This document shows positions 34,105 to 42,214 of a stretch of DNA of 64,000 nucleotides, piece after piece (position 1 is the first letter of the stretch; every line of letters starts with the position of its first letter). The notes beneath the pieces were generated by a model. That model did no database searches. It had not been told where the DNA came from and was given only the letters and a program-made list of their open reading frames with translations. Position numbers and translations under genes: made by a program. Origin of the DNA: an uncultured Pseudomonadota bacterium (GTDB lineage Bacteria > Pseudomonadota > Gammaproteobacteria > Steroidobacterales > Steroidobacteraceae); assembly GCA_946479515.1 (NCBI GenBank), contig CAMLGF010000004.1, positions 1-64,000 on the forward strand, read 5' to 3'.

Positions 34105-34887
34105 ATGAAAGTCGTTCTTTTCTGCGGTGGTCTGGGCACGCGTCTGCGCGAGCACTCCGACACCATTCCGAAGCCGTTGGTGAACATCGGCTACCGTCCC
34201 ATCCTCTGGCACCTGATGCGTTATTACGCGCACTTCGGTCACAAGGACTTCATCCTCTGCCTGGGATATCGCGGCGACCTGATCCGCGAGTACTTCCTCA
34301 ACTACAACGAGTGCCTGACCAACGACTTCGTGATGAGCGAGGGCGGCAAGAAAATCGAGCCGTTGAAGAGCGACATCGCCGACTGGCGCATCACCTTCGT
34401 CGATACCGGCATGCACGCCAACATCGGCCAGCGCCTGCTGCGCGTGCGCGAGCATCTGCGGGGCGAGGAGATGTTCATGGCGAACTACGCGGACGGTCTC
34501 ACCGACCTGCCGCTCAACGACTACGTGGGCGAGTTCCGCGCCCATCCGCAGAGCGTGGCCAGCTTCATCGCCGTGCGCACCTCGCAGAGCCTGCATTGCG
34601 TGCATGCCGACGACGGCGGCGTGGTCAGCAGCTTCGGTACGCTCACCGACAGCGAGTTCTGGATCAATGCCGGCTTCTTCTGCCTGCGTCCGCAGATCTT
34701 CGACTACATCGAAGAGGGCGATGAACTCGTGGAGAAGCCGTTCCAGCGCCTCATCGATCGCAAGCAGCTGCGCGTGCATCGCTATCGCGGCTTCTGGCAG
34801 CAGATGGACACTTTCAAGGAAAAGATCATCTACGACCGCATGGAAGCCAAGGGCAATTGTCCCTGGATGGTCTGGCGCAAGCCCTGA
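34105..34887 (+). CDS. rfbF: glucose-1-phosphate cytidylyltransferase
   Basis: A 260-residue nucleotidyltransferase that makes CDP-glucose from CTP and glucose-1-phosphate. FCGGLGTRLREHSDTIPKP at residues 6-24 is the nucleotide-binding signature. FVMSEGG, NYADGLTDLPL (metal-binding Asp) and WINAGFFCLRP follow in the order seen in RfbF/DdhA, and the length is typical. A GGGAGC Shine-Dalgarno precedes the ATG. It partners with the rfbG gene downstream. Confidence 0.95.
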   Translation: MKVVLFCGGLGTRLREHSDTIPKPLVNIGYRPILWHLMRYYAHFGHKDFILCLGYRGDLIREYFLNYNECLTNDFVMSEGGKKIEPLKSDIADWRITFVDTGMHANIGQRLLRVREHLRGEEMFMANYADGLTDLPLNDYVGEFRAHPQSVASFIAVRTSQSLHCVHADDGGVVSSFGTLTDSEFWINAGFFCLRPQIFDYIEEGDELVEKPFQRLIDRKQLRVHRYRGFWQQMDTFKEKIIYDRMEAKGNCPWMVWRKP

Positions 34888-35558
34888 TGCTCAACTTCGG
34901 CTTCAAACTGCCGCGCGGCCGGCAGCCGCACTTCCTGTTCATCGGCGCGCACAGCGACGACATCGAGATCGGCTGCGGCGGCACGGTCATGGAACTGCTC
35001 GCGGCCTATCCCCGCGCCCGCGTGAGCTGGGTGGTGCTGAGCTCCGAAGGACGCCGCGACTCGGAGGCGCGCCGCTCGGCGAAACTCTACGGGCGCGGCA
35101 AGGGGCGCTTCAACGTCATCGTGAAGAACTTCCGCGGTGCGTTCTTTCCCGCCGAGTTCGTCGCCCTCAAGGAATTCTTCGAGGAGCTCAAGGCGCTCGC
35201 GCCGGATGTGGTGTTCACACATTGCCGCGAGGAGCTGCACCAGGATCACCGCATCGTCGGCGAGCTGTCCTGGAACACCTTCCGCGATCACGCGATGTTC
35301 GAGTACGAGATACCGAAATTCGATGGCGGCCTGGGGTCGCCGCAGTTCTTCGTGCCGGTGTCGGCGAAGAACGTCGAGCGCAAGATCGCGCTGCTCATGA
35401 AGATCTTCGCCACCCAGCGCAGCAAGCGCTGGTTCACACCGGAAACCTTTCGCGGGCTCATGCGCCTGCGTGGCATCGAATGCAACGCGCCGGAGGGTTT
35501 TGCCGAGGCCTACTACGCCCGCAAGGTGGTGCTCGCCACGCGCGGAGTCGCGCGGTGA
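34887..35558 (+). CDS. PIG-L/LmbE family deacetylase
   Basis: A 223-residue protein. FIGAHSDDIEIGCGGTV near residues 18-34 is the PIG-L metal-binding motif (AHPDDE variant with Ser and Ile), and HQDHRIVGE near 121 supplies further ligands. Family members remove N-acetyl groups from sugars in a Zn-dependent reaction. It starts on the A of the rfbF stop (TGATG) and overlaps the next gene (GTGA), so it is tightly coupled to the CDP-sugar genes. A deacetylated amino-sugar product is inferred. Confidence 0.88.
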   Translation: MLNFGFKLPRGRQPHFLFIGAHSDDIEIGCGGTVMELLAAYPRARVSWVVLSSEGRRDSEARRSAKLYGRGKGRFNVIVKNFRGAFFPAEFVALKEFFEELKALAPDVVFTHCREELHQDHRIVGELSWNTFRDHAMFEYEIPKFDGGLGSPQFFVPVSAKNVERKIALLMKIFATQRSKRWFTPETFRGLMRLRGIECNAPEGFAEAYYARKVVLATRGVAR

Positions 35559-36874
35559 AATCACCGCTGTCATTCGCTCGCTCCAATGAGCTCCGGCCGC
35601 GCTTTCATGCGCTGATTCCCGGTGGCGCGCACACCTATGCCAAGGGTGACGACCAGTATCCCGAAGGAATGGCGCCGTACATCGTGCGTGGCTCGGGCTG
35701 TCGCGTGTTCGACGTCGATGGCAATGAATTCATCGAGTACGGCTCGGGCCTGCGTGCCGTTGCGCTGGGGCATGCCTATGCTCCTGTGGTGGCCGCCGCG
35801 CGCGCGCAGCTCGAGCTCGGCGTGAACTTCGTGCGGCCGGCGCGCATCGAGCTCGAGGCGGCGGAAGCCTTCATCGGCATGATCCCGGGCGCCGAGATGG
35901 TGAAGTTCGCCAAGGACGGATCTGACGCGACCTCGGGTGCCCTCAAGCTGGCGCGCGCACACACCGGCCGTGACCTGGTCGCCATCTGCGCCAACCATCC
36001 ATTCTTCTCGGTCGACGACTGGTTCATCGGCGCGTCGGGCATGCCGGGCGGCATCCCACAAGTCGTGCGCGACCTCACCGTGAAATTCAACTACAACAAT
36101 CTCGCCAGCCTGGAGGCACTGTTCAGGCAGCATCAGGGGCGCATCGCCGCGGTGATTCTCGAAGCCGAGAAGGAAACCCCGCCCGCACCCGGATTCTTCG
36201 CCGGCATCCGCTCGCTCTGCGACCAGCACGGCGCGGTGTTCATCCTCGACGAGATGATCACCGGCTTCCGCTGGCACAACGGCGGTGCCCAGGCGCGTTA
36301 CGGCATCCGTCCGGACCTCTCGACTTTCGGCAAGGCGCTGGCGAATGGTTTCTCGGTGTCGGCACTGGCCGGACGCCGCGAGCTCATGCGCCTCGGCGGG
36401 TCGGAACACGACCGCGAGCGCGTGTTCCTGATGTCCACCACGCATGGCGCCGAAACGCATGGTCTCGCGGCGGCGATCGCCACGCTCAAGGTGTATCGCG
36501 ACGAGCCGGTCGTCGAGACCTTGTGGAAACGTGGCGAACGCCTGGCCACCGGCCTGCGCCAGGCCGCGAGCGCGGCGGGCGTGGCCAAAGAAGTGCCCAT
36601 TCTCGGCCCGCCATGCTGTCTGGTATTCGGCTCGCGCGATGCCGCGGGCCAGCCTTCGCAACCGTTCCGCACGCTGCTCATGCAGGAGATCCTGCGCCGC
36701 GGCATCCTCGCCACGTCGCTGGTGGTCAACTATTCGCACAGCGAGGCGGACATCGATGCGACCGTCGAGGCCTTTGCGGAGGCCTTCGTGGTCTATCGCC
36801 GCGCGCTCGACGAGGGCATCGACAAGTATCTCTGCGGCCGACCCGTCAAGCCGGCGATCCGCAAGTTCGCCTGA
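35555..36874 (+). CDS. class III PLP-dependent aminotransferase (glutamate-1-semialdehyde aminomutase-like)
   Basis: A 439-residue cytoplasmic enzyme beginning at GTG 35555. YGSGLRAVALGHAYAPVV and KFAKDGSDATSGALKLAR near residue 112 are typical of the GSA/class III group. FILDEMITGFRW near 230 binds the cofactor ring, and STFGKALANG near 260 holds the PLP lysine. In this operon it probably transaminates a keto-sugar or makes a side chain rather than serving haem synthesis (inference). Coupled by GTGA to the PIG-L gene. Confidence 0.88.
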   Translation: MKSPLSFARSNELRPRFHALIPGGAHTYAKGDDQYPEGMAPYIVRGSGCRVFDVDGNEFIEYGSGLRAVALGHAYAPVVAAARAQLELGVNFVRPARIELEAAEAFIGMIPGAEMVKFAKDGSDATSGALKLARAHTGRDLVAICANHPFFSVDDWFIGASGMPGGIPQVVRDLTVKFNYNNLASLEALFRQHQGRIAAVILEAEKETPPAPGFFAGIRSLCDQHGAVFILDEMITGFRWHNGGAQARYGIRPDLSTFGKALANGFSVSALAGRRELMRLGGSEHDRERVFLMSTTHGAETHGLAAAIATLKVYRDEPVVETLWKRGERLATGLRQAASAAGVAKEVPILGPPCCLVFGSRDAAGQPSQPFRTLLMQEILRRGILATSLVVNYSHSEADIDATVEAFAEAFVVYRRALDEGIDKYLCGRPVKPAIRKFA

Positions 36875-36906
36875 ACCATCCTCTTTCACCCAATCGCGAC
36901 CTAGCA

Positions 36907-37980
36907 ATGCTCAAACCCGAATTCTGGAAAGGCAAGAAAGTTTTCGTCACCGGTCACACCGGCTTCAAGGGCAGCTGGCTGTGCCTGTGGCTCGAGCAGC
37001 TCGGCGCCAAGGTCACCGGTTATGCGCTCGATCCGCCGAGCGATCCCAGCCTGTTCGAAATGGCGGGCATCGGCAGGATCGTGGACTCGCATCGTGGCGA
37101 CGTCACCGACAACGCCTCACTGCGCAAGGTGATGGTGGGCGCGAACCCGGACATCGTCATCCACATGGCGGCGCAATCGCTGGTGCGTTACTCGTATGAC
37201 AACCCCATCGAGACCTTCAACACCAATGTGATGGGCACCGCGAACGTGCTCGATATCGCCCGCCAGGTGCCATCGATCAAGGCGGTGGTCTGCGTGACCT
37301 CTGACAAGTGCTATCACAACGTCGAATGGGTCTGGGGTTACCGCGAGACCGATCGACTCGGCGGTCACGATCCGTACAGCGCCAGCAAGGGCGCCGCGGA
37401 GCTGGTGATCCAGTCCTTCCAGTCGTCGTTCTACGGCAAGGAAAAAGGCGTGGCCGCCGTGGGCAGCGCGCGCGCCGGCAATGTCATCGGCGGCGGCGAC
37501 TGGGCGCTCGATCGCCTGGTGCCCGACATCATCCGTTCGCTGCTCAAGAACGAGCCGACGCTGATCCGCAATCCGCAGGCCACGCGTCCCTGGCAGCACG
37601 TGCTCGAACCGCTGCACGGCTATCTGATGCTGGCCGAGCGTCTGTATACCGATGGTCACGACTTCGCCAGCGCCTGGAATTTCGGTCCGCCGGAGTCCAG
37701 CGAAAAGACGGTGGGCTGGATCATCGAGAAGATGTACGAGCTCTGGGGCGTCACCTTTCCCTGGACTCGCGATCACAATCCGGGTCCGCCCGAGTGCACC
37801 TTCCTCAAGCTCGATGCGTCCAAGGCGCACGCGCACCTCGGCTGGCGTCCCAAGCTCGACCTGCCCACCACGCTCGAATGGATCGTCAAGTGGACGCGCC
37901 GCTACGAGGCGGGTGATGACATGCGCACGGTCTGCAATGCCGACATCGAGCGTTTCATGGCGCTGAAGCCGCACGCATGA
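36907..37980 (+). CDS. rfbG: CDP-glucose 4,6-dehydratase
   Basis: A 357-residue short-chain dehydrogenase/reductase-fold enzyme converting CDP-glucose to CDP-4-keto-6-deoxyglucose with bound NAD. FVTGHTGFKGSWLCLWL near residue 13 is the specific RfbG dinucleotide motif. HMAAQSLVRYSY near 82, TSDKCYHN near 131 and the catalytic YSASKGA near 158 follow. The ATG at 36907 gives the normal family N-terminus. It sits with rfbF in one operon, completing the common first two steps of CDP-6-deoxysugar synthesis. Confidence 0.95.
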   Translation: MLKPEFWKGKKVFVTGHTGFKGSWLCLWLEQLGAKVTGYALDPPSDPSLFEMAGIGRIVDSHRGDVTDNASLRKVMVGANPDIVIHMAAQSLVRYSYDNPIETFNTNVMGTANVLDIARQVPSIKAVVCVTSDKCYHNVEWVWGYRETDRLGGHDPYSASKGAAELVIQSFQSSFYGKEKGVAAVGSARAGNVIGGGDWALDRLVPDIIRSLLKNEPTLIRNPQATRPWQHVLEPLHGYLMLAERLYTDGHDFASAWNFGPPESSEKTVGWIIEKMYELWGVTFPWTRDHNPGPPECTFLKLDASKAHAHLGWRPKLDLPTTLEWIVKWTRRYEAGDDMRTVCNADIERFMALKPHA

Positions 37981-38501
37981 TCTTCACGCCCATTCCCATT
38001 GCCGGTGCGTTCCTCATCGAGCTCGAGCCGCGAGGCGATGCCCGCGGTTCCTTCGCGCGAGCGTTCTGCCGTCGCGAGTTCGAGGCGGCGGGAATCGCCT
38101 TCGAGGTGGTGCAATGCAATCTCGCGCGCACGCACCATGCCGGTGTGGTGCGTGGTCTGCACTATCAGGAGCCGCCCGCCGAGGAGCAGAAGCTGGTGCG
38201 CTGCATGGCCGGCGCCGTGCTGGACGGGCTCGTCGACATGCGGCCCGGGTCGCCGACCTATCGCAGCGTCTATGCGACCCGTCTCGATGCGGACAATCGC
38301 CGCGCGCTGTTCATCCCCTCGGGCGTGGCGCACGGCTACCAGGTGCTGGCCGACAACACCGAATTCTTCTACATGACCGACCAGTTCTACGCGCCGGGAC
38401 ATGAGCGTGGGGTGCGCTTCGATGACCCCAAGCTCGGCATCGCCTGGCCGCTGCCGCCGCGCGACGTCGCCGAGCGCGATCGCCTGTGGCCATTGCTCTG
38501 A
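37977..38501 (+). CDS. dTDP-4-dehydrorhamnose 3,5-epimerase family protein (RmlC-like)
   Basis: A 174-residue cupin-fold epimerase. RGSFARAFCRREFEAAGI, VQCNLARTHHAGVVRGLHYQ near residue 45 (catalytic His in the RGLHYQ segment) and FIPSGVAHGYQVL near 115 are the family motifs. In a CDP-sugar operon it probably epimerises CDP-4-keto-6-deoxyglucose or its derivative rather than a dTDP sugar (inference). Coupled to rfbG by ATGA. Confidence 0.88.
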   Translation: MIFTPIPIAGAFLIELEPRGDARGSFARAFCRREFEAAGIAFEVVQCNLARTHHAGVVRGLHYQEPPAEEQKLVRCMAGAVLDGLVDMRPGSPTYRSVYATRLDADNRRALFIPSGVAHGYQVLADNTEFFYMTDQFYAPGHERGVRFDDPKLGIAWPLPPRDVAERDRLWPLL

Positions 38502-38511
38502 CGAGAATCGC

Positions 38512-39915
38512 GTGAGCCAGCGTCACCGACGGCTGCTGATCCTCGAGAACGATGCGACCTTGCGCGCCGAGCTCGAGATCGCCTTTCGCGACCTCGAGGT
38601 TTCGAGCGCGGCGTCGACCGACTCCGCGCAGACCCTGGCGCTGCTGCGCCGGTTCGAGCCCGACGTGGTGCTCTTCGATCTGGGCGAGGGCCGCGAAGCG
38701 GCCGACGCCCGCGCCAGTCTCGATCTGCTGCGACAGCTGCTGGCACTCGCGCCGGACACCAAGGTCGTCGCGATGACGGCTCAGGATGCGCGCGGCCTCG
38801 CCGTCGATGCCGTGGGTCTCGGCGCCACTGATTTCTATTTCAAGCCCATCGATCTGCCCGTGCTCTCCCTGGTCGTGCGGCGCGCGATGCGCATCCGCGA
38901 ACTGGAAGAGGAGAACTGGCGTCTGCGCGAGCAGACGGGCGCCATGGCGCTGGATGGCATCATCGGCGTGAGCGACAGCATGCGCGCCGTCTGCCGCGCC
39001 ATCGAAAAAGTGGCGCCGACCTCGGCCACCGTGTTGCTGCTCGGTGAGAGCGGCACGGGCAAGGAACTGCTGGCGCGCGCCGTGCATCGCCTGTCCCGGC
39101 AGGCCGACAAACCCTTCGTGGCCATCAATTGCGCGGCGATTCCCGACACGCTGCTCGAGAGCGAGCTGTTCGGCTACGAGAAGGGTGCCTTCACGGGCGC
39201 GAGCAAGCGCATGATCGGCAAGCTGGAGTGCGCCGATGGCGGCACCGTCTTTCTCGACGAGATCGGCGAGATGCCACCGGCCCTGCAGGCCAAGCTGCTG
39301 CGCGTGCTGCAGGAACGCGCCATCGAGCGCGTCGGCGGACGCGAGCTGGTGCCGCTCGACCTGCGCATCGTCTGCGCAACGCATCGCAATCTCGAGGAGC
39401 GCATCGGCAGCGGCGCGTTTCGCGAGGACCTGTTCTACCGCATCAGCGAAGTCACGGTGCGCGTGCCGCCACTGCGCGAACGCCAGGGCGACTGCCTGCT
39501 GCTTGCGCAGTCCCTGCTGCGCGACATGGCCGAGCGTTATTCCCGACCGACTCGCATGCTCGCGCCGGACGCCGCCCGGGCGCTGCAGACGCATCCCTGG
39601 CCCGGCAACGTGCGCGAGCTCGAGAACCGCATCAAGGGCGCCGTGATCATGGGCGAGGGCGCGGTGATCACCGCCGCCGAGCTCGGGCTCGCCGATCCGG
39701 GCGACGAAACGGATTACCTGAATTTGCGCGCCGCGCGCCAGCGCGCCGAGATCCAGGCGTTGCGCCAGTCGCTGGCAGTGGCGGGCGGCAACCTGTCGCG
39801 CGCCGCCGAACTGCTCGGCGTGACGCGGCCGACGCTGTACGACCTCATGGACAAACATGACATCCAGGCCGGGCCCTTCATGCCCAATGCGGCCCGGCAT
39901 GCCGAAGGGAGTTGA
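38512..39915 (+). CDS. prsR: sigma-54-dependent response regulator, PEP-CTERM/XrtA type (PrsR-like)
   Basis: A 467-residue activator with receiver, AAA+ and Fis-type DNA-binding domains. The receiver has phospho-acceptor Asp56 (VLFDLG) and Lys in FYFKPID, but the acidic pocket reads Glu-Asn-Asp (12-14) instead of the usual Asp-Asp. The AAA+ domain has GESGTGKE near 180, an intact GAFTGA sigma-54 contact loop near 223 and GGTVFLDEIGEMP near 242. The C-terminal helix-turn-helix ends in GNLSRAAELLGVTRPTLYDL. PrsR proteins activate XrtA exopolysaccharide/PEP-CTERM genes; no PrsK kinase is in the window. Starts at GTG, 10 bp after the epimerase stop. Confidence 0.87.
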   Translation: MSQRHRRLLILENDATLRAELEIAFRDLEVSSAASTDSAQTLALLRRFEPDVVLFDLGEGREAADARASLDLLRQLLALAPDTKVVAMTAQDARGLAVDAVGLGATDFYFKPIDLPVLSLVVRRAMRIRELEEENWRLREQTGAMALDGIIGVSDSMRAVCRAIEKVAPTSATVLLLGESGTGKELLARAVHRLSRQADKPFVAINCAAIPDTLLESELFGYEKGAFTGASKRMIGKLECADGGTVFLDEIGEMPPALQAKLLRVLQERAIERVGGRELVPLDLRIVCATHRNLEERIGSGAFREDLFYRISEVTVRVPPLRERQGDCLLLAQSLLRDMAERYSRPTRMLAPDAARALQTHPWPGNVRELENRIKGAVIMGEGAVITAAELGLADPGDETDYLNLRAARQRAEIQALRQSLAVAGGNLSRAAELLGVTRPTLYDLMDKHDIQAGPFMPNAARHAEGS

Positions 39916-39921
39916 TCATCA

Positions 39922-40797
39922 ATGGGCACTTCACTCACCAACGCTTTCACCATCGACGTCGAGGATTACTTCCAGGTCGAGGCCCTCGCGCGCGTGATTC
40001 CGCGCGACCGCTGGCCGAGCATGGAGTACCGCTGCGAGAACAACGTGCGCCGCCTGCTGGCGCTGCTCGAGGAGAAAAAGGTGCGTGGCACGTTCTTCAT
40101 CCTCGGCTGGATCGCCGAGCGTTCCCCGCAACTCATCCGCGAGATTGCCGCGGCCGGCCACGAGATCGGCTGTCATGGCATGAGTCACCGGCTCATCTAC
40201 AAGCAGAGCCAGGCGGAATTCCGCGACGAGACCCGCCGCTCGAAGCAATTGATCGAAGACCTGGTGGGGCAGCCGGTGCGCGGTTATCGCGCCGCGAGCT
40301 TCTCCATCGTCAAGCGCTCGCTGTGGGCGCTGGATGAGCTCATCGATGCGGGCTTCGCATACGACTCGAGTGTGTTTCCCGTGCGCCACGACAACTACGG
40401 CATCCCGGAGGCGCCACTCGCGCCCTTCGAGATCACCGCGCCCTCGGGCCGCACCCTGGTCGAATTCCCGATGTCGGTGGCGCGCTGGGGCGCGCTGCGA
40501 CTGCCGGTGTCGGGCGGCGGTTATTTCCGCATCTTTCCCTACTGGCTGACGCGTTCCTCGCTGGCACGCATCAACCGGCACGAGCAGCGGCCCTTCGTGT
40601 TCTATCTGCATCCCTGGGAGATCGATGCCGATCAGCCGCGCGTGAACGCGGGCTGGAAGTCACGCCTGCGCCACTACACCAACCTGTCGCGTTGCGAGGA
40701 CCGCCTGCGCCGCCTGTTGTCCGAGTTCCCGTTCGCGCCCATGAGCGACGTGCTGGCGGCCACGCACGTCACCGCCTCACTGCGCGCGGCAGCCTGA
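39922..40797 (+). CDS. XrtA/PEP-CTERM-locus polysaccharide deacetylase
   Basis: A 291-residue CE4-type protein of the PEP-CTERM subfamily. NAFTIDVEDYFQVEAL at residues 8-23 carries the first Asp motif. GHEIGCHGMSHRL at 79-91 carries the HxxxH metal site, GYRAASFSIVKRS near 116 is motif 3, and FYLHPWEID near 225 is the final His motif. No signal peptide is seen. Its adjacency to PrsR and the sugar transferase is typical for XrtA exopolysaccharide loci. It probably deacetylates the exopolysaccharide or its precursor. Confidence 0.92.
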   Translation: MGTSLTNAFTIDVEDYFQVEALARVIPRDRWPSMEYRCENNVRRLLALLEEKKVRGTFFILGWIAERSPQLIREIAAAGHEIGCHGMSHRLIYKQSQAEFRDETRRSKQLIEDLVGQPVRGYRAASFSIVKRSLWALDELIDAGFAYDSSVFPVRHDNYGIPEAPLAPFEITAPSGRTLVEFPMSVARWGALRLPVSGGGYFRIFPYWLTRSSLARINRHEQRPFVFYLHPWEIDADQPRVNAGWKSRLRHYTNLSRCEDRLRRLLSEFPFAPMSDVLAATHVTASLRAAA

Positions 40798-40808
40798 GGA
40801 GGTCTGCG

Positions 40809-42182
40809 ATGCGAGTGTTTGGAGTCGTCTGGCACACCCCATTGATCGTCATGGCACTGTGCTTCGCCGCGGTGCTGTTCGGTGTGCCGTTCGGCGTGGA
40901 GGCCGTTGTCTGGGGTCCCGGGGATCTGCCGGGCTCGGTGGTCGTGGAGTTCTCGCTGCTGTTCTCGGTGATCGGCCTGGCCGTCACCTGGGCGCTCGGG
41001 CTGTTCAGTCGCCGGCAGCGCGCCAGCATGGCCGGCCTCGGCATGCGGGCCTTCGCCGGCGCGCTGTGCGCCGGGCTCGTGACCTATCTCATTTCCCGCA
41101 TGACCAGCCTGGGCGAGATGGGCGGCCGCACCATCCTGCTCGTGACGCTGCTCGCGGCCGTGTTCGGCAGCATCGCGGTGGCCATCGTCAGCCGGTTCAC
41201 CAGCGACGACATTTTCCGCCGCAAGGTGCTCGTGTACGGCTGCGGCGTGCGCGCGCAGAGCATTGCCGGCCTCAGGCGCCGCGCGGATCGTCGTGGATTC
41301 AAGGTCGCAGGCTACCTGCAGCCCGTCGATGAAGCCGTCGAGGTGCCGGCGGATCGCCTGCTCGTGGCCAGGGACTCGCTGCTGACCCTCGCCCGGGAGC
41401 AAGAGATCGACGAGATCGTCATTGCCATGGATGACCGCCGCCGCAACTTCCCCATCGCCGAGCTGCTGGAATGCCGCCTGGCGGGCATCGAGATCACGGA
41501 GCTCGTGAGCTTTCTCGAGCGTGAGACCGGCAAGGTGCATCTCGAGGTGCTCAATCCGAGCTGGCTGATCTTCGGCAATGGCTTCCGGCGCGATGTCCTG
41601 CGGCGCTATTCGGAGCGCACCTTCGACGTGATCGCGAGCTCGCTGCTGCTGCTGCTGACGTCGCCCATCATGATCGTGACCGCGTTCGCCATCGTCATCG
41701 AGAGCGGGTTTCCGGTGTTCTATCGGCAGAAGCGCGTCGGCTTCCGCGGCCGGCACTTCGACGTGATCAAGTTCCGCAGCATGCGCGTGGATGCGGAGAA
41801 GAACGGCGCGGTCTGGGCCAAGGCCGGCGATCCGCGCGTGACCCGCGTGGGCGCCATCATCCGCAAGCTGCGCATCGACGAGTTGCCGCAGATCCTCAAC
41901 GTGCTCAAGGACGACATGAGTTTCGTCGGGCCGCGTCCCGAGCGTCCGGAGTTCGTGGCGCAGCTCAGCGAGACGATTCCGTACTACAGCGAGCGTCACT
42001 GGGTGAAGCCCGGCATCACCGGCTGGGCACAGCTCTGCTACCCGTACGGCGCGTCCGAGCGCGATGCGCTCGAGAAGCTCCAGTACGATCTCTACTACGT
42101 GAAGAACCACAGCCTGCTGTTCGACATCATGGTGCTGGCGCAGACCGCCGAAGTCGTGCTGCTCGGCAAGGGCGCGCGCTGA
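40809..42182 (+). CDS. exopolysaccharide initiating sugar transferase (polyprenyl phosphoglycosyltransferase, XrtA type)
   Basis: A 457-residue membrane enzyme that starts repeat-unit synthesis by moving a sugar-1-phosphate onto undecaprenyl phosphate. Four N-terminal membrane segments (residues about 10-125) are followed by a CoA-binding-like domain (VLVYGCGVRAQSIAGLRRR). A fifth membrane helix at about 280-300 leads to the bacterial sugar transferase core: FYRQKRVGFRGRHFDVIKFR, RIDELPQILNVLKDDMSFVG and PRPERPEF. GAGGAGG lies 7 nt upstream of the ATG. Co-operonic with the deacetylase (11 bp gap). Confidence 0.93.
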   Translation: MRVFGVVWHTPLIVMALCFAAVLFGVPFGVEAVVWGPGDLPGSVVVEFSLLFSVIGLAVTWALGLFSRRQRASMAGLGMRAFAGALCAGLVTYLISRMTSLGEMGGRTILLVTLLAAVFGSIAVAIVSRFTSDDIFRRKVLVYGCGVRAQSIAGLRRRADRRGFKVAGYLQPVDEAVEVPADRLLVARDSLLTLAREQEIDEIVIAMDDRRRNFPIAELLECRLAGIEITELVSFLERETGKVHLEVLNPSWLIFGNGFRRDVLRRYSERTFDVIASSLLLLLTSPIMIVTAFAIVIESGFPVFYRQKRVGFRGRHFDVIKFRSMRVDAEKNGAVWAKAGDPRVTRVGAIIRKLRIDELPQILNVLKDDMSFVGPRPERPEFVAQLSETIPYYSERHWVKPGITGWAQLCYPYGASERDALEKLQYDLYYVKNHSLLFDIMVLAQTAEVVLLGKGAR

Positions 42183-42214
42183 TGAGCCGGCCCGCCATGT
42201 CCCGCTGACCGGGA

